Under the pieces are notes generated by a model. It did not search any database and had not been told where the DNA came from. It saw nothing but the letters and a program-made list of their open reading frames with translations. DNA of 64,000 bases from Streptomyces sp. WM6378. GTDB lineage: Bacteria; Actinomycetota; Actinomycetes; Streptomycetales; Streptomycetaceae. Below, one piece after another: positions 25,879 through 34,918 of this stretch; position 1 is the stretch's first letter; each line of letters opens with the position of its first letter. The stretch lies in assembly GCF_001279695.1 (NCBI RefSeq), contig NZ_LGDD01000223.1:1-64000 (forward strand), in the 5' to 3' direction. A program made the translations under genes and the position numbers.

Positions 25879-27276
25879 TCAGGCGGTGACGCCGAGTTCT
25901 TGGCGGGTGCGGTGGATGAACTCGCGGACGGCCGCTTCGCGCCGCCAGGGGGCCAGGGCCGTGTTGAACTCGCGGACGTAGTCCAGGGCTCGGGTGGACT
26001 GGACGCAGGCGAGGATGTCGACGGAGCGGTGGCCGAGTTCGAGGCCGTGGTCGAGGTCGCGGGCCTGGAGGTGGGCGGTTCCCACGATGGCGAGCCGCAT
26101 GCCGACGGAGCGGGTGAACACCCCGGTCGGCATGGCGGTGGCCTGTTTGTTCCAGGCCAGGGAGGCTTTGGGGTTCTTCAGGTCGCGGAAGACCTCGGTG
26201 GCGTCCGCGGAGAGGCGGGCGTGGTGATAGAAGTCGATCCAGCCGGGCTCGTAGCCGCTCTCGGTCCTGGCCTGGCCCAGCAGGTCCTCGGAGGCCGCCA
26301 AGGCCCGCGAGGCGGCGCGGGCGTTGTTCTCGCGGGCGTGAGCGCGGGCCTCGATCAGTTTGGTGAACGCCAGCACCCTCGGTGCGGCCTGGCCCTTGGC
26401 CCGTTCGAAGGCGCCTTGGGCCATGTCGACGGCTTCGGAGGCGAAGCCCCGCATCAGGGACTGCATGGCCATCGTGGTCAGGACGTAGCAGCCGAGCTGA
26501 ACGTCGCCGCCCGCGCGGGCCAGGCGGAGGGCCTGGATGAAGTGGCGTTGGGCGGCGTCGTGCTGGCCGACGTCGAAGGCGGTCCAGCCGGCGAGCCGGG
26601 ACAACTCGGCGGTCACGGAGAACAGTTCCCGGCCGACGGTGTCGGAGAAGGTGCCTTCCAGCAGGGGGGCGGCCCGGTGTTCGAGGCAGTCGGTGACGGA
26701 GTTCGCCTTCCAGTTCCCGCCGCCGTATTTCGAGTCCCAGTGCCGGGCGTGGTCGGCGGCCTCGCGCAGTTCGTCCAGGTCGGCCCGGCCGACCTGCCCG
26801 CCGCCCTGGTGGTTGGCGGTGTCGTCGGCGGGGTGGACCAGCCAGCGGGTGACCGGGACGGCGAACGCGGACACGGCGAAGCCGGACCCGGCCTGGTTGA
26901 GGAAGTCGCGGCGGTTCACGGAGCTCCAGAACGTGGTGGCGACGCGCACGGCGTCGGCGGGATCTCGCGGGAAATCCAACCCCACCGACGCGTCGATTGT
27001 CTCCGCCTCGCCCATACCGATTTCGGCGAGGTGGACGGGCCGCCCCAGCCGCTCCGAGATCGCCTGGGCCAGCAGCCGGGGCACCGGCGGCTTCGGCGTC
27101 ATGCCGCGCCGGCACCAGTTCGCCACGGACGTGTGTGAATAGTCGGTCTCTACCCCGGCCTGGTGGGCGAGCTGGTTGACGCGGTGAGCCAAGGACTTGT
27201 GGCTCGCACCGCAGGCTTCGATGAGCCGGGCCAGGTCCGCGTTGGGCGGACGGGACCGGCGGACGGTCGATGCCAC
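25879..27276 (-). CDS. HTH regulator with TPR-like C-terminal domain
   Basis: GTG 27276 has AGGGGGA upstream. Residues 1-75 form a helix-turn-helix (LARLIEACGASHKSLAHRVN; TSVANWCRRGMTP). The remaining 390 residues are helical repeats resembling the TPR regulators of Streptomyces development and antibiotic control, such as NsdA. It is divergent from the asnB-type gene, and three GTCGTACGCGAACG-like repeats lie in the shared upstream region, so it probably controls its own gene and the 27.6-31.2 kb operon. Confidence 0.8.
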   Translation of the reverse strand: MASTVRRSRPPNADLARLIEACGASHKSLAHRVNQLAHQAGVETDYSHTSVANWCRRGMTPKPPVPRLLAQAISERLGRPVHLAEIGMGEAETIDASVGLDFPRDPADAVRVATTFWSSVNRRDFLNQAGSGFAVSAFAVPVTRWLVHPADDTANHQGGGQVGRADLDELREAADHARHWDSKYGGGNWKANSVTDCLEHRAAPLLEGTFSDTVGRELFSVTAELSRLAGWTAFDVGQHDAAQRHFIQALRLARAGGDVQLGCYVLTTMAMQSLMRGFASEAVDMAQGAFERAKGQAAPRVLAFTKLIEARAHARENNARAASRALAASEDLLGQARTESGYEPGWIDFYHHARLSADATEVFRDLKNPKASLAWNKQATAMPTGVFTRSVGMRLAIVGTAHLQARDLDHGLELGHRSVDILACVQSTRALDYVREFNTALAPWRREAAVREFIHRTRQELGVTA

Positions 27277-27332
27277 GACGTCCCCCTGACCAGTTACTGA
27301 AGCGTTGCGCACGCACTCGCCTGGGCCCAGAA

Positions 27333-27405
27333 GTGGTACGCGAACGGCTGGGGACGTTCAGTCGTACGCGAACGCCGCTGGTGCACGAAGAGTCGTACGC
27401 GTTCC
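27333..27405. promoter_or_regulatory. Three operator-like direct repeats
   Basis: GTGGTACGCGAACG (27333), GTCGTACGCGAACG (27361) and GTCGTACGCGTTCC (27392) recur every 28-31 bases, about three helical turns, on one face of the DNA between the divergent regulator and asnB-type genes. They are likely binding sites for the HTH regulator. Confidence 0.65.
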
Positions 27406-27601
27406 GCGTGTTGGGTCACCGAGGGTATTCCTCCCCGACCGGCCGCGAACCGCGTCTGCGAGTTGTGAGCCCCCCTGCGAGCCCTCCCCGGTCGTGTCCC
27501 CGGCCGGTGTGATGAGGGCCCAGGCCACCGCCGGAACAGGAAGCAGCTCCTTCCGGCGGTGGCCGCCGACAGGGCACCACTCACTCTCGGGGGTGAACCA
27601 G

Positions 27602-29368
27602 ATGTGCGGAATCGCAGGACTGGCCGGACCGGACGCGCAGTGGCACCAGGCCACTGTCCGGGCGATGGGCGTCGCCCAGCACTACCGGGGACCGGACGGC
27701 ACCAAGCACACCGCGAGCCAGGACGGGCGGGCGGTGCTGTCCATGAACACCCTGCTGATCGTCGACCCGCTCGCCCACCCGGGCCCCTACCTCGACCGCG
27801 AGAGCGGGGTGTTGCTGGCCTTCACCGGCGAGATCTACAACTGGCGGGCCCAGGCGAAGGCTTGGGGCATCGAGCTGGGTGAGAAGGAGACCGACGCCCA
27901 CTTGGTCCTGAAGGCATGGGCGAAGCTCGGTCCGTCCTGCCTGGACGGGCTCGACGGCATGTTCGCCCTCGCTGTCTATGACCTGCGCGTCCGCAGGCTG
28001 TTCCTGGCCCGCGACCGGCTCGGGGAGAAGCCCCTCTACTGGCGCCTGGACGGCGGCCGGCTCGCGTTCGCCTCCGAGGTAACCACCCTGACCGGCTACG
28101 GCCCGGCGCCGCTGATCGTCCGCCCGGAAATGCTGGCCATCGAGACGCCGGTCGGCGTCGACACCCCGTTCCAGGGCATCCAGCTGCTGGCCCCGGCGAC
28201 GCTGTTGTCCTTCGACGTGGTGACCGGCTCGCTGGAACAGACGACCTGGTGGCACCTGGAGGACCGGCTGCCGTTCGCGGGCGACTACCGCCAGGCCCTA
28301 GCCGCGTTCTCCGTCGCGTTGGCCGAGCAGATCCCACTGCGGGCGCCGGGCTGCGACTTCGCGCTGCTGCTGTCCGGCGGCCTGGACTCGGCGGTCCTGG
28401 CCTACCTCATGCGGCCCCCGGTCTGCGTCACCGTCTCCTACCCCGGCCAGGACCGCCTCGACGAGTCCCAGGCCGCCGCCCGCATCGCGGCCGACATCGG
28501 GGCCGAACTGGTGGTCGTCGAGCCCGACCACATCGACTTCACCAAACTCCTGCCGCACATGATGGCCGCGCTGGACTACCCGATGGGCAACGCATCGACC
28601 TTCTCCGAGCACATGGCCTACCGGAAGATCTCCGACCTCGGGCTCAAGGTGGTGGCCGGCGGGCTCGGCCCGGACGAGTTCCTGATGGGCTACGTCCGCC
28701 ATGCCCTGGTCCTCTTCGGCCCGGACGCGGTCCTGAAGGCCGGGCTGGAGGCCTACCGGCCGCTGGCCACCAAGCTCATACACGATGCCGGCCAACAGCT
28801 GGACCCGGTGGACGCGGTCACCCGGCTGATCCTGCGCGGCCCGGACCCCGACCACCGCATCCGCGATCTGGTCGCCGACGCGATCCAGCGGGCCGGTGGC
28901 GACCTGGCCAGGGGCATGACGCTGGCCGATCTGGCCACAGCCTGGCGGCCGCTGGTGATGACGAGCGACAAGCTCGCCTCCGCCTACGCGTTAGAACGCC
29001 GGTCCCCCTACCTGGCCCGGAACTTGGTGGAGCTGTCCTACCGGCTCCCCGTCGACCACAAGATCACTGACCCGGCGGCGGGCAAGCGGATCCTGCGGGA
29101 CGCCGCCAAAGCCCTCGGGCTGCCCCGCGAGGTCTGGGCCAGCCGCGACAAGCTCGGCTTCGCCTCTCCGGTCCCCACTTGGCTCAACGGGCCGCTTGCA
29201 AGCTGGGCGGACGCTCAGATCCGCACCGCGCTGGCCGAGGCCCCGCCCGCGCTGCGGCCGCTGCTGATGGGCGGCCTCAAGCCGGGCGGCCGGTTCGACC
29301 GCACCCGGATGCAGGCCCTCATGGCCGCCGCCTGGTTTCAGGACCAGACGGTGAGGGCTGCCGCATGA
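27602..29368 (+). CDS. asnB: Asparagine synthetase (glutamine-hydrolysing) type amidotransferase
   Basis: 588 residues. MCGIAG places the catalytic Cys at position 2 of a class II glutaminase domain. The synthetase domain has the ATP-pyrophosphatase loop SGGLDS (258-263). Both half-reactions look intact, unlike lasso-peptide cyclases, which usually lack the N-terminal Cys. The family transfers glutamine-derived ammonia to an adenylated carboxylate. With a UDP-glucose dehydrogenase in the same operon, the substrate might be a uronic acid rather than aspartate, as with the amidotransferases of moenomycin synthesis. That substrate is inference. Confidence 0.9.
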   Translation: MCGIAGLAGPDAQWHQATVRAMGVAQHYRGPDGTKHTASQDGRAVLSMNTLLIVDPLAHPGPYLDRESGVLLAFTGEIYNWRAQAKAWGIELGEKETDAHLVLKAWAKLGPSCLDGLDGMFALAVYDLRVRRLFLARDRLGEKPLYWRLDGGRLAFASEVTTLTGYGPAPLIVRPEMLAIETPVGVDTPFQGIQLLAPATLLSFDVVTGSLEQTTWWHLEDRLPFAGDYRQALAAFSVALAEQIPLRAPGCDFALLLSGGLDSAVLAYLMRPPVCVTVSYPGQDRLDESQAAARIAADIGAELVVVEPDHIDFTKLLPHMMAALDYPMGNASTFSEHMAYRKISDLGLKVVAGGLGPDEFLMGYVRHALVLFGPDAVLKAGLEAYRPLATKLIHDAGQQLDPVDAVTRLILRGPDPDHRIRDLVADAIQRAGGDLARGMTLADLATAWRPLVMTSDKLASAYALERRSPYLARNLVELSYRLPVDHKITDPAAGKRILRDAAKALGLPREVWASRDKLGFASPVPTWLNGPLASWADAQIRTALAEAPPALRPLLMGGLKPGGRFDRTRMQALMAAAWFQDQTVRAAA

Positions 29369-29396
29369 TCCCCAACTGGCTTACTACCGTGGGCGG

Positions 29397-29834
29397 ATGC
29401 ACTCCGACACCACCCGCCCCACGGGCCCGGCCACCGCCCGCGGCGCGGTCGCCATCATCACCAACCGGCGCGGCGACCTCCTCATGCACCTGCGGGACGA
29501 CATCGACGGCATTGCCTGGCCCGCCCACTGGAGCCTGCTCGGGGGCGGCACTGATCCCGGCGAACAGACTGCCGAGACGATCGTCCGCGAGCTCGACGAG
29601 GAAGCCGGACTCACCGTCCGGAATCTGACCGAGCTGTTCGAGATCCGCGACGACCACGGCTCCGGCCAGCTGATCACGTTCTTCGCCGCCGACTGGGACG
29701 GCGACGAGACGAGCCTCCCGCTCAGCGAGGGCGTCAAGCTCCAGTTCTTCGCCCCCGAACACCTCGACATCCTCACGATCCCGCCGTTCATCCGCACCGG
29801 GATCCACCGCTGCCTGGCCGCCCGGCCCGCCTGA
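29397..29834 (+). CDS. Nudix hydrolase
   Basis: 145 residues with an exact Nudix box: G50-x5-E56, then R64-E65-L66-D67-E68-E69-A70-G71-L72. These enzymes cut nucleoside diphosphates linked to another group. It lies 28 bases after the amidotransferase and 57 bases before the sugar dehydrogenase, so a nucleotide-sugar or nucleotide by-product is a reasonable substrate. Confidence 0.9.
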   Translation: MHSDTTRPTGPATARGAVAIITNRRGDLLMHLRDDIDGIAWPAHWSLLGGGTDPGEQTAETIVRELDEEAGLTVRNLTELFEIRDDHGSGQLITFFAADWDGDETSLPLSEGVKLQFFAPEHLDILTIPPFIRTGIHRCLAARPA

Positions 29835-29848
29835 ACCCGTCCCCGGGA

Positions 29849-29872
29849 TGGGGCCGCCGGGCGGCGGCCCCA
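29849..29872 (+). terminator. 10-bp hairpin between Nudix and UGD genes
   Basis: TGGGGCCGCC, four bases, GGCGGCCCCA. It lies 15 bases after the Nudix stop and partly ahead of the next ribosome site, so it may weaken read-through or stabilise the upstream mRNA. Confidence 0.5.
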
Positions 29873-29891
29873 CCTGGAAGGACACCTCGTC

Positions 29892-31214
29892 ATGAAGCTC
29901 ACCGTCGTCGGCTGCGGCTACCTCGGCGCCACCCACGCGGCCTGCATGGCCGAACTCGGCCACGAAGTCCTGGGCATGGACTCCGACATGGACAAGGTGG
30001 CCACCCTCGACTCCGGCAAGGCCCCGTTCTTCGAACGCGACCTTGACCAGCTGCTGGCCAAACACACCGCGAGTGGCCGCCTGAAGTTCACGGCCTCCTA
30101 CGCGGAGACTGCTCACTTCGCCGACCTGCATTTCATCGGCGTCGGCACCCCGCAGACCCCCGGCGCGGACACCTACGACCTCACGTACCTCTACTCCGCC
30201 GTTCGCCAGCTCGCACCCCGCCTCACCGATCCGGCCGTGGTCGCGGTCAAGTCGACCGTCCCGGTCGGCACCGCACCCCGCGTCCGCGACCTGCTGCACG
30301 AGTTCGCCCCGGCCGGCGACCAGGTCGAGGTCGCCTGGAACCCCGAGTTCCTGCGCGAGTCGTTCGCCATCGAGGACACCCTCCGCCCCGACCGGCTCGT
30401 CCTCGGCTTCGAGGCCGAGCACACCTGGGCCGAGACCATGCTGCGGCAGTGTTTCGAGAAGATCATCGAAGCGGGCACCGCGACGATCGTCACCGACTGG
30501 GCGACCGCCGAACTCGCCAAGGGCGCAGCCAACTCCTTCCTCGCCACGAAGATCTCGTTCATCAACGCGATGGCCGAGATCTGCGAGAAGGCGGACGCCG
30601 ACGTACACCAGCTCGCCGAGATCCTCGGCCACGACGCCCGCATCGGACGGCGCAACCTGCGATCCGGCCTCGGCTACGGCGGCGGCTGCCTGCCCAAGGA
30701 CCTCCGCGGCTTCATCGCCCAAGCCGCCAAGCTCGGGGCCGAAGAGTCCACCGGGATCCTCCGCGAGGCCGACGCCGTCAACACCCGCCGCCGCGAGGCC
30801 GTCGTCGCCCTCGCGCGCGAACAGCTCGACGGTGATCTCGGCGGCAGGCGGATCACCGTCTGGGGCGCCGCCTTCAAGCCCAACACCGACGACATCCGCG
30901 ACTCACCCGCCCTCGCCGTCGCCCAGAAACTCCACGCACTCGGCGCCACCGTCACGGTCACCGATCCCAAGGCCCTCGACAACGCCCGCAAGCTCCACCC
31001 CGAACTCGACTACACCGAGGACCCGATCGCTGCAGTCCAGGATGCTGACCTTCTGCTGCACCTGACTGAGTGGTCCGAGTTCGGGCACATCGACCCGCAC
31101 CACCTCGCCCACCGGGCCTCAACCCCGACGGTCATCGACGGTCGCGGCACCCTCAACGCCGACGCCTGGCGCGAAGCCGGATGGACCGTCCGGACCCTTG
31201 GCCGCCGCACCTGA
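29892..31214 (+). CDS. ugd: UDP-glucose/GDP-mannose dehydrogenase family protein
   Basis: 440 residues. The NAD-binding loop is GCGYLG (7-12); later segments GVGTPQ, KSTVPVGT and NPEFLRE are family-typical. The catalytic Cys sits in GGGCLPKDL (Cys266). These enzymes oxidise UDP-glucose (or a related sugar) twice to the uronic acid. It is the last gene of the asnB-Nudix-ugd operon. The sugar specificity cannot be read from sequence. Confidence 0.92.
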   Translation: MKLTVVGCGYLGATHAACMAELGHEVLGMDSDMDKVATLDSGKAPFFERDLDQLLAKHTASGRLKFTASYAETAHFADLHFIGVGTPQTPGADTYDLTYLYSAVRQLAPRLTDPAVVAVKSTVPVGTAPRVRDLLHEFAPAGDQVEVAWNPEFLRESFAIEDTLRPDRLVLGFEAEHTWAETMLRQCFEKIIEAGTATIVTDWATAELAKGAANSFLATKISFINAMAEICEKADADVHQLAEILGHDARIGRRNLRSGLGYGGGCLPKDLRGFIAQAAKLGAEESTGILREADAVNTRRREAVVALAREQLDGDLGGRRITVWGAAFKPNTDDIRDSPALAVAQKLHALGATVTVTDPKALDNARKLHPELDYTEDPIAAVQDADLLLHLTEWSEFGHIDPHHLAHRASTPTVIDGRGTLNADAWREAGWTVRTLGRRT

Positions 31215-31219
31215 ACCGC

Positions 31220-31238
31220 AATCACGGATTTCGTGATT
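31220..31238 (+). terminator. Short hairpin after ugd
   Basis: AATCACG, five bases, CGTGATT, six bases after the stop. A modest stem that may end the operon. Confidence 0.5.
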
Positions 31239-31428
31239 CGAGTTGCTCATAGGCAGTCATTGACCGCCCTGCCGGAGGCCCGCAAGGTCGTCCATCACGT
31301 ATGGCAGGTTGCGCCCGCCGACGGGTGTGTCCGGAGCGCACTAGGGTTTCGGGATCTTTCGTGGCGAGTGTGCCGTCCAGTTGACGCCAGTTCAGCAGGC
31401 CACGAAGTTCGTGGTGGATTGCGTCGGT

Positions 31429-31908
31429 TCAGCTGGTCAGGGCGGCGACAGCGGCGCGGAACTCTTGGGTCTGCAGGGTCGGGGTGCGTCGCTGCACGGG
31501 CGGCTCGCCGTGTTCGTCCCAGACTCGGTGCAGCGCGGCGCGCACTCGGTCGTTCATGTCGTCGTTCACGACCCTCGCGTACGGTTCGGGAACCTCACGC
31601 CGGTCATGGACGAGCACGATGGTTCCATGCTGTGTGCCGGGCCACCCTGCGGTCTCCACTTTCCAGTTGAGCGAGCGGGCTGCGCGTCTCATAGCGGCCC
31701 GGATCAGCTGCACGCCTCCCATGGCAACGGCTTCCTCGTCGTCCAGGTTCAGTTGAAGCGAGCCGCCGTAGCCTCCCGCGTTCTCGGGGCAGGCACGGCG
31801 CAGCAGCGGCACCAGTGCCTCGGCCAGGGCGATGCAGCGCGGATCGTTCGCGTAGGAGGCCACGTCCGCATCGTAGAGCCACCTCGGACACCGCAGGCGC
31901 CCGAACAT
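31429..31908 (-). CDS. Hypothetical protein, 159 aa
   Basis: Starts at ATG (MFGRLRCPRWLYDADVASYA) and ends in TGA. Soluble, helical-rich; a TIVLVHDRREV strand and an Arg/Gln-rich tail are visible. No family is recognised. It is convergent with ugd. Confidence 0.65.
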   Translation of the reverse strand: MFGRLRCPRWLYDADVASYANDPRCIALAEALVPLLRRACPENAGGYGGSLQLNLDDEEAVAMGGVQLIRAAMRRAARSLNWKVETAGWPGTQHGTIVLVHDRREVPEPYARVVNDDMNDRVRAALHRVWDEHGEPPVQRRTPTLQTQEFRAAVAALTS

Positions 31909-32174
31909 GAGATGGCTAGGCGCGCGCTGACGTGCGCTGGGCTCATGTCACGGGAGCAGGGCGCATGTGTGTCCTTACGCGCCTTCTGGCGCTCGGGACC
32001 TTACCACCGGGTGAACTCCGAAGCGGTTCACCCGGCGGCTCCGTGATCATTCGCACGTACGCGGAGCCGCCCTGCTTCACCCTGCGCCCCCATGGCCCCC
32101 CTCGCCCGTATGAAGGGAGCATGTCTCCCAGCGCCGCCGTTCGGCATCACCGAAGAAGTCGGGGCATTCAGCCA

Positions 32175-32795
32175 TCAGGCCGTGGTTTTCGGCTCCGTGG
32201 TAGCCACGTCCCCGGACGCTGTGTCTTGGGGTCGCCCAGCCACTCCGATAGCGGTGGTGGGCAGGCTGTAGAAGACTGAGCGGCGTTGCCGGGTGCGCTC
32301 GGCCTGCCGCTTTGCTACGAGGTTTTCGAGGGTGCTGCGCACCACGGTGGCGGCGATGTTCCGGCCGGGATGGGCGGCGGCCAGGCTGGTGGTGATCTCG
32401 GCGGCCGAAGCCGGATTCTCAAGCTCGGCCAGGTGCGTGGCGACCAAGTCGCGCAGCGTCGGACCGTTCCCTCGTGCCCGGGTCTTGGTAGTGCTCTGCT
32501 TCTGCTTCTTTGCCCCGGGGCTGGGGAGCTCGGCCGAGGTGCGCGCCCGCGGAACCTGCCCGCCGGCCGGTGCATCCTCGCGGGGCGTCTTCCGCGTTTC
32601 GGCAACTGGGGTTGCTGTGTTACCAAGTGCGTGCTGCATCGAGATGAGCAGCGCATGGTTGTCTTCCAAGACCTTCAACTGCGCCTGGAGGTCGTCGATC
32701 TGGGACGAGACGCGGTCGCGTTCCGCGACATTAGTCTCCAGGTCGTTGCGGACCTGATCCGCGTATTGCGACTGGAGCGTGGACTTTTCCGACAT
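32175..32795 (-). CDS. Coiled-coil protein with C-terminal winged-helix-like domain
   Basis: 206 residues from ATG with GGAGG nine bases upstream. Residues 10-55 form a coiled coil (YADQVRNDLETNVAERDRVS; IDDLQAQLKVLEDNHALLIS). A basic linker follows, then about 60 residues like a winged helix (LVATHLAELENPASAAEITT ... ATVVRSTLENLVAKRQAERT). This layout suits a dimeric DNA-binding regulator. Targets unknown. Confidence 0.7.
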   Translation of the reverse strand: MSEKSTLQSQYADQVRNDLETNVAERDRVSSQIDDLQAQLKVLEDNHALLISMQHALGNTATPVAETRKTPREDAPAGGQVPRARTSAELPSPGAKKQKQSTTKTRARGNGPTLRDLVATHLAELENPASAAEITTSLAAAHPGRNIAATVVRSTLENLVAKRQAERTRQRRSVFYSLPTTAIGVAGRPQDTASGDVATTEPKTTA

Positions 32796-33249
32796 GTTGA
32801 TGCTCCTCCGGATGTGTGTGCATGGAGTTCCTGCCGGATGGTACGTGTCTTCGCCGCGCACGCACACTGGCGCGATCACCCCGGCCCGTGATTGCCGGGG
32901 AACCAAACGCCGTGACGGTCTGCTCCGATTCGCCTTCCAGCCGCGGCATGGGGAACTCGGCCCACAGATGGCGGGCACGCGGCGAACCGGACGCGGCCGT
33001 CGATCAAGTTGGGCGACGCGTTGACGAAGCCGGCACGCTCGGCCTTGGCCTGGTCCCGATCGCACGCGCGGTGACCATGGTGTCTTTCAGTCGCGGTCAT
33101 ACCGTTCGGTCACTCCGGCACCACTGGGACCTCGTTTTCCAGGTCCCGGCATCGCACTCTGGCTCTGGCGTTAGGTAACAACGTCCGAGCCACCCACAGG
33201 TCTCACCAGTTAGAACTGCGCGGGTAAGTACGGATGAAACCACCTGTGC
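32796..33249. other. Spacer with no supported gene
   Basis: Upstream region of two divergent transcription units (minus 32175-32795 and the R-box transcript beginning near 33297). No protein-like frame is seen. Confidence 0.4.
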
Positions 33250-33300
33250 GACCCTTTTAATTTGACATGCCACAGCAACGTGGGTAAAATTTAAAGGGTC
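33250..33300 (+). promoter_or_regulatory. R-box promoter 3, best match to the consensus
   Basis: GACCCTTTTAATTTGACA, with TTGACA as -35 (33262-33267), 17 bases, GGGTAAAATTTAAAGGGTC with TAAAAT as -10 (33285-33290). The outer arms GACCCTTTTAATTT and AAAATTTAAAGGGTC form an imperfect inverted repeat around the whole promoter, which suggests a dimeric regulator or a looped site. It drives the transcript that includes 33591-34876. Confidence 0.85.
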
Positions 33301-33590
33301 AATGAGGGTGAGCGCCCTCCTCAGCACCGGACAGCGAAGGCCTGCCAACCCGACCTGCCTGGCAGGCCTGTAGCTCAGCCAGTAGAGCGGCCCCCACGCG
33401 ATTCCCCTCGGGCCACCAGGCGGCTGCCGCGCCCATGAGGGAGCAGCGCGCCGCAAGGGCGCCGGAACTCCGCCCCCAGTAGGCCGAGGTCCCGGCTGCG
33501 ACCTGGGCTGGCGCCCACGCGACGCGACCGCGGCAGGCGCCCCGCGACGAAATTCACTCAGTTCGCCACGAACCGTTAGGACCTCACGCC
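33301..33590 (+). ncRNA. Structured 5' leader with tRNA D-arm-like segment
   Basis: About 290 bases between promoter and first gene. It begins with a GAGGG/CCCTC hairpin (33304-33319), then a 9-bp stem AGGCCTGCC / GGCAGGCCT (33338-33346 with 33361-33369). Next comes TGTAGCTCAGCCAGTAGAGC, which reads like the first quarter of a tRNA (positions 8-25), but no T-arm follows. It may be a decayed tRNA or a tRNA mimic that senses a tRNA-handling enzyme. Confidence 0.45.
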
Positions 33591-34244
33591 ATGCCCAAAC
33601 TGAAGCCCGCCGACGCCGCCTACGCTTGGATGAGCACCCAGGAAGCGCCGGTACCGTACGAGGACGTCGCTCACGCCATCGCCGACGACACCAACGCCGA
33701 GGAGTGGCGCGCCGCCCACATGGCCATCCTCGAACTCGAGGTCAGTGGGCGTCTGGTCAACCTGTCCGCCCGCGAGTGGGGCAAGGTCGGCGTCAAGGCC
33801 CGCAGCCCCCGCAAGGGCCGTCACCGCTACCTCGCCACCGACGCCCAGTACAAGGCGTGGAAGCGGCCCATGTACTCGGTGATGTGGGTGTCCTCCGACT
33901 TCATCGGCGAGACCGACGCCGATGCCTGGACGCGCGGCTACGCGCTCAAGGGCGTGAAGATCACCGGCGACGAGTACGACATCAACGGCATCCGCTCTGA
34001 TGACTGGTCCCGCTACTTCTGGACCGGCCATGCCCGCAACGCGGCCGACGCGTACGCGCAGGGGTTCCTCGGGTGCGCCTACGACGTATGGGACAGGTCC
34101 GACTTCGAGGCAGACGTCGAGGAGATCGCCGAGATGGTCGCCCGCGTGCACGCCGAGCTCGTCGACGCCGACACCAGCGACCCCGAGTACATCGCCGCCG
34201 TCGTATGTGACCTGCAGGCCCGCCGCGCAGCCGGGACGGCTTGA
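33591..34244 (+). CDS. Hypothetical R-box regulon protein, 217 aa
   Basis: ATG start (MPKLKPADAAYAWMSTQEAP). The N-terminal 70 residues resemble a small helical winged fold; residues 90-150 are aromatic and acidic (MYSVMWVSSDFIGETDADAW; RYFWTGHARNAADAYAQGFL); the C-terminus is helical. No family is recognised. It is the first gene after the structured leader, and its stop overlaps the next start (TGATG). Confidence 0.75.
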   Translation: MPKLKPADAAYAWMSTQEAPVPYEDVAHAIADDTNAEEWRAAHMAILELEVSGRLVNLSAREWGKVGVKARSPRKGRHRYLATDAQYKAWKRPMYSVMWVSSDFIGETDADAWTRGYALKGVKITGDEYDINGIRSDDWSRYFWTGHARNAADAYAQGFLGCAYDVWDRSDFEADVEEIAEMVARVHAELVDADTSDPEYIAAVVCDLQARRAAGTA

Positions 34245-34450
34245 TGTTGTACCGCGCGGGAGAGGTCAACTGCGGCCACTGCCGTGAACCGCAGGGCATC
34301 GCCGTCGACGACTACAACGGTGAGACGTACGGCGACGGCGAGGTCACCTTCACCCGCGAGCCGTGCATGCGCTGCCGCGTCCACAGCCTCGGCATCCAAG
34401 AGCGCTGCGACGACGACTGCCCCGACTGCGAAGACCGCGGTGATGAGTGA
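34244..34450 (+). CDS. Small zinc-ribbon protein, 68 aa
   Basis: The ATG overlaps the previous stop. Eight Cys residues occur, mostly in C-x2-C pairs (CGHC, CMRC, then CDDDCPDC), with acidic residues between. Two zinc knuckles are likely. Small Cys4 ribbons of this kind usually bind nucleic acid or a protein partner; no specific family is recognised. Confidence 0.7.
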   Translation: MLYRAGEVNCGHCREPQGIAVDDYNGETYGDGEVTFTREPCMRCRVHSLGIQERCDDDCPDCEDRGDE

Positions 34451-34544
34451 CGGCGACGAGGCCGAGGATGACGAACCCATTGGCGGCGGCATCAGCCGCA
34501 GCCCCGTACCCGGCGGAACCGGGAGATCAGGGGAACCGCGATGA
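34443..34544 (+). CDS. Possible 33-residue acidic linker peptide
   Basis: ATG inside the end of the zinc-ribbon gene and a stop overlapping the next start (ATGA) give a continuous chain of coupled frames. The product begins MSDGDEAEDDEP and ends Gly/Pro/Arg-rich. It may be a real micro-protein or just the coupling path between neighbours. Confidence 0.35.
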   Translation: MSDGDEAEDDEPIGGGISRSPVPGGTGRSGEPR

Positions 34545-34876
34545 GCCTGGAGCACTCCTTCCTCGCCGTGTACGGCGTCGAGCTGCCCGGGGCGGACTGG
34601 GTACACGTCTACGACCGCCTGGAGGAACTGCGTCGCGCTCAGAGCCCGGCCGGTGACGCCGAGGACGTGCAGCTCTTCACCGTCTCTGGTGACCGGGGAC
34701 CGTCTCGGGTGGTGATCGGGGCCGCCGTCGTGGGCTTCGAGCCCGGCAGCTGCAAGTCCGTACGCGACTTCACCCTGTCGCCCGAGCGGGACGAGGTCGT
34801 GCGCCGGGCCGCCGTGTCAGTGGGACACGCCGAACCGGTCGAGCCCGGCTGGTTGTTCATGTACGACCTGAGCTAG
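34541..34876 (+). CDS. Hypothetical protein, 111 aa, ends in TAG
   Basis: ATG overlaps the preceding stop. Compact alpha/beta composition (FLAVYGVELPGADWVHVYDR; VQLFTVSG; RVVIGAAVVGFEPGSCKSVR). No family is recognised. The TAG stop is followed in frame by more than 100 sense codons, running through R-box promoter 4 to another TAG at 35222-35224, so amber suppression would greatly extend this protein. Confidence 0.7.
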   Translation: MSLEHSFLAVYGVELPGADWVHVYDRLEELRRAQSPAGDAEDVQLFTVSGDRGPSRVVIGAAVVGFEPGSCKSVRDFTLSPERDEVVRRAAVSVGHAEPVEPGWLFMYDLS

Positions 34877-34918
34877 CCGGGTGCCGCTCGGCAGCTGGCC
34901 CCGTCTTCGGCGGAGGGC

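Noticed and set aside
27602..29368. Lasso-peptide cyclase
   Set aside because: The N-terminal MCGIAG glutaminase is intact and no lasso protease or RRE gene is nearby, so it is an ordinary amidotransferase type.
33365..33440. Complete tRNA gene in the 33.3 kb leader
   Set aside because: The D-arm is good, but no anticodon stem or T-arm pairs properly downstream.
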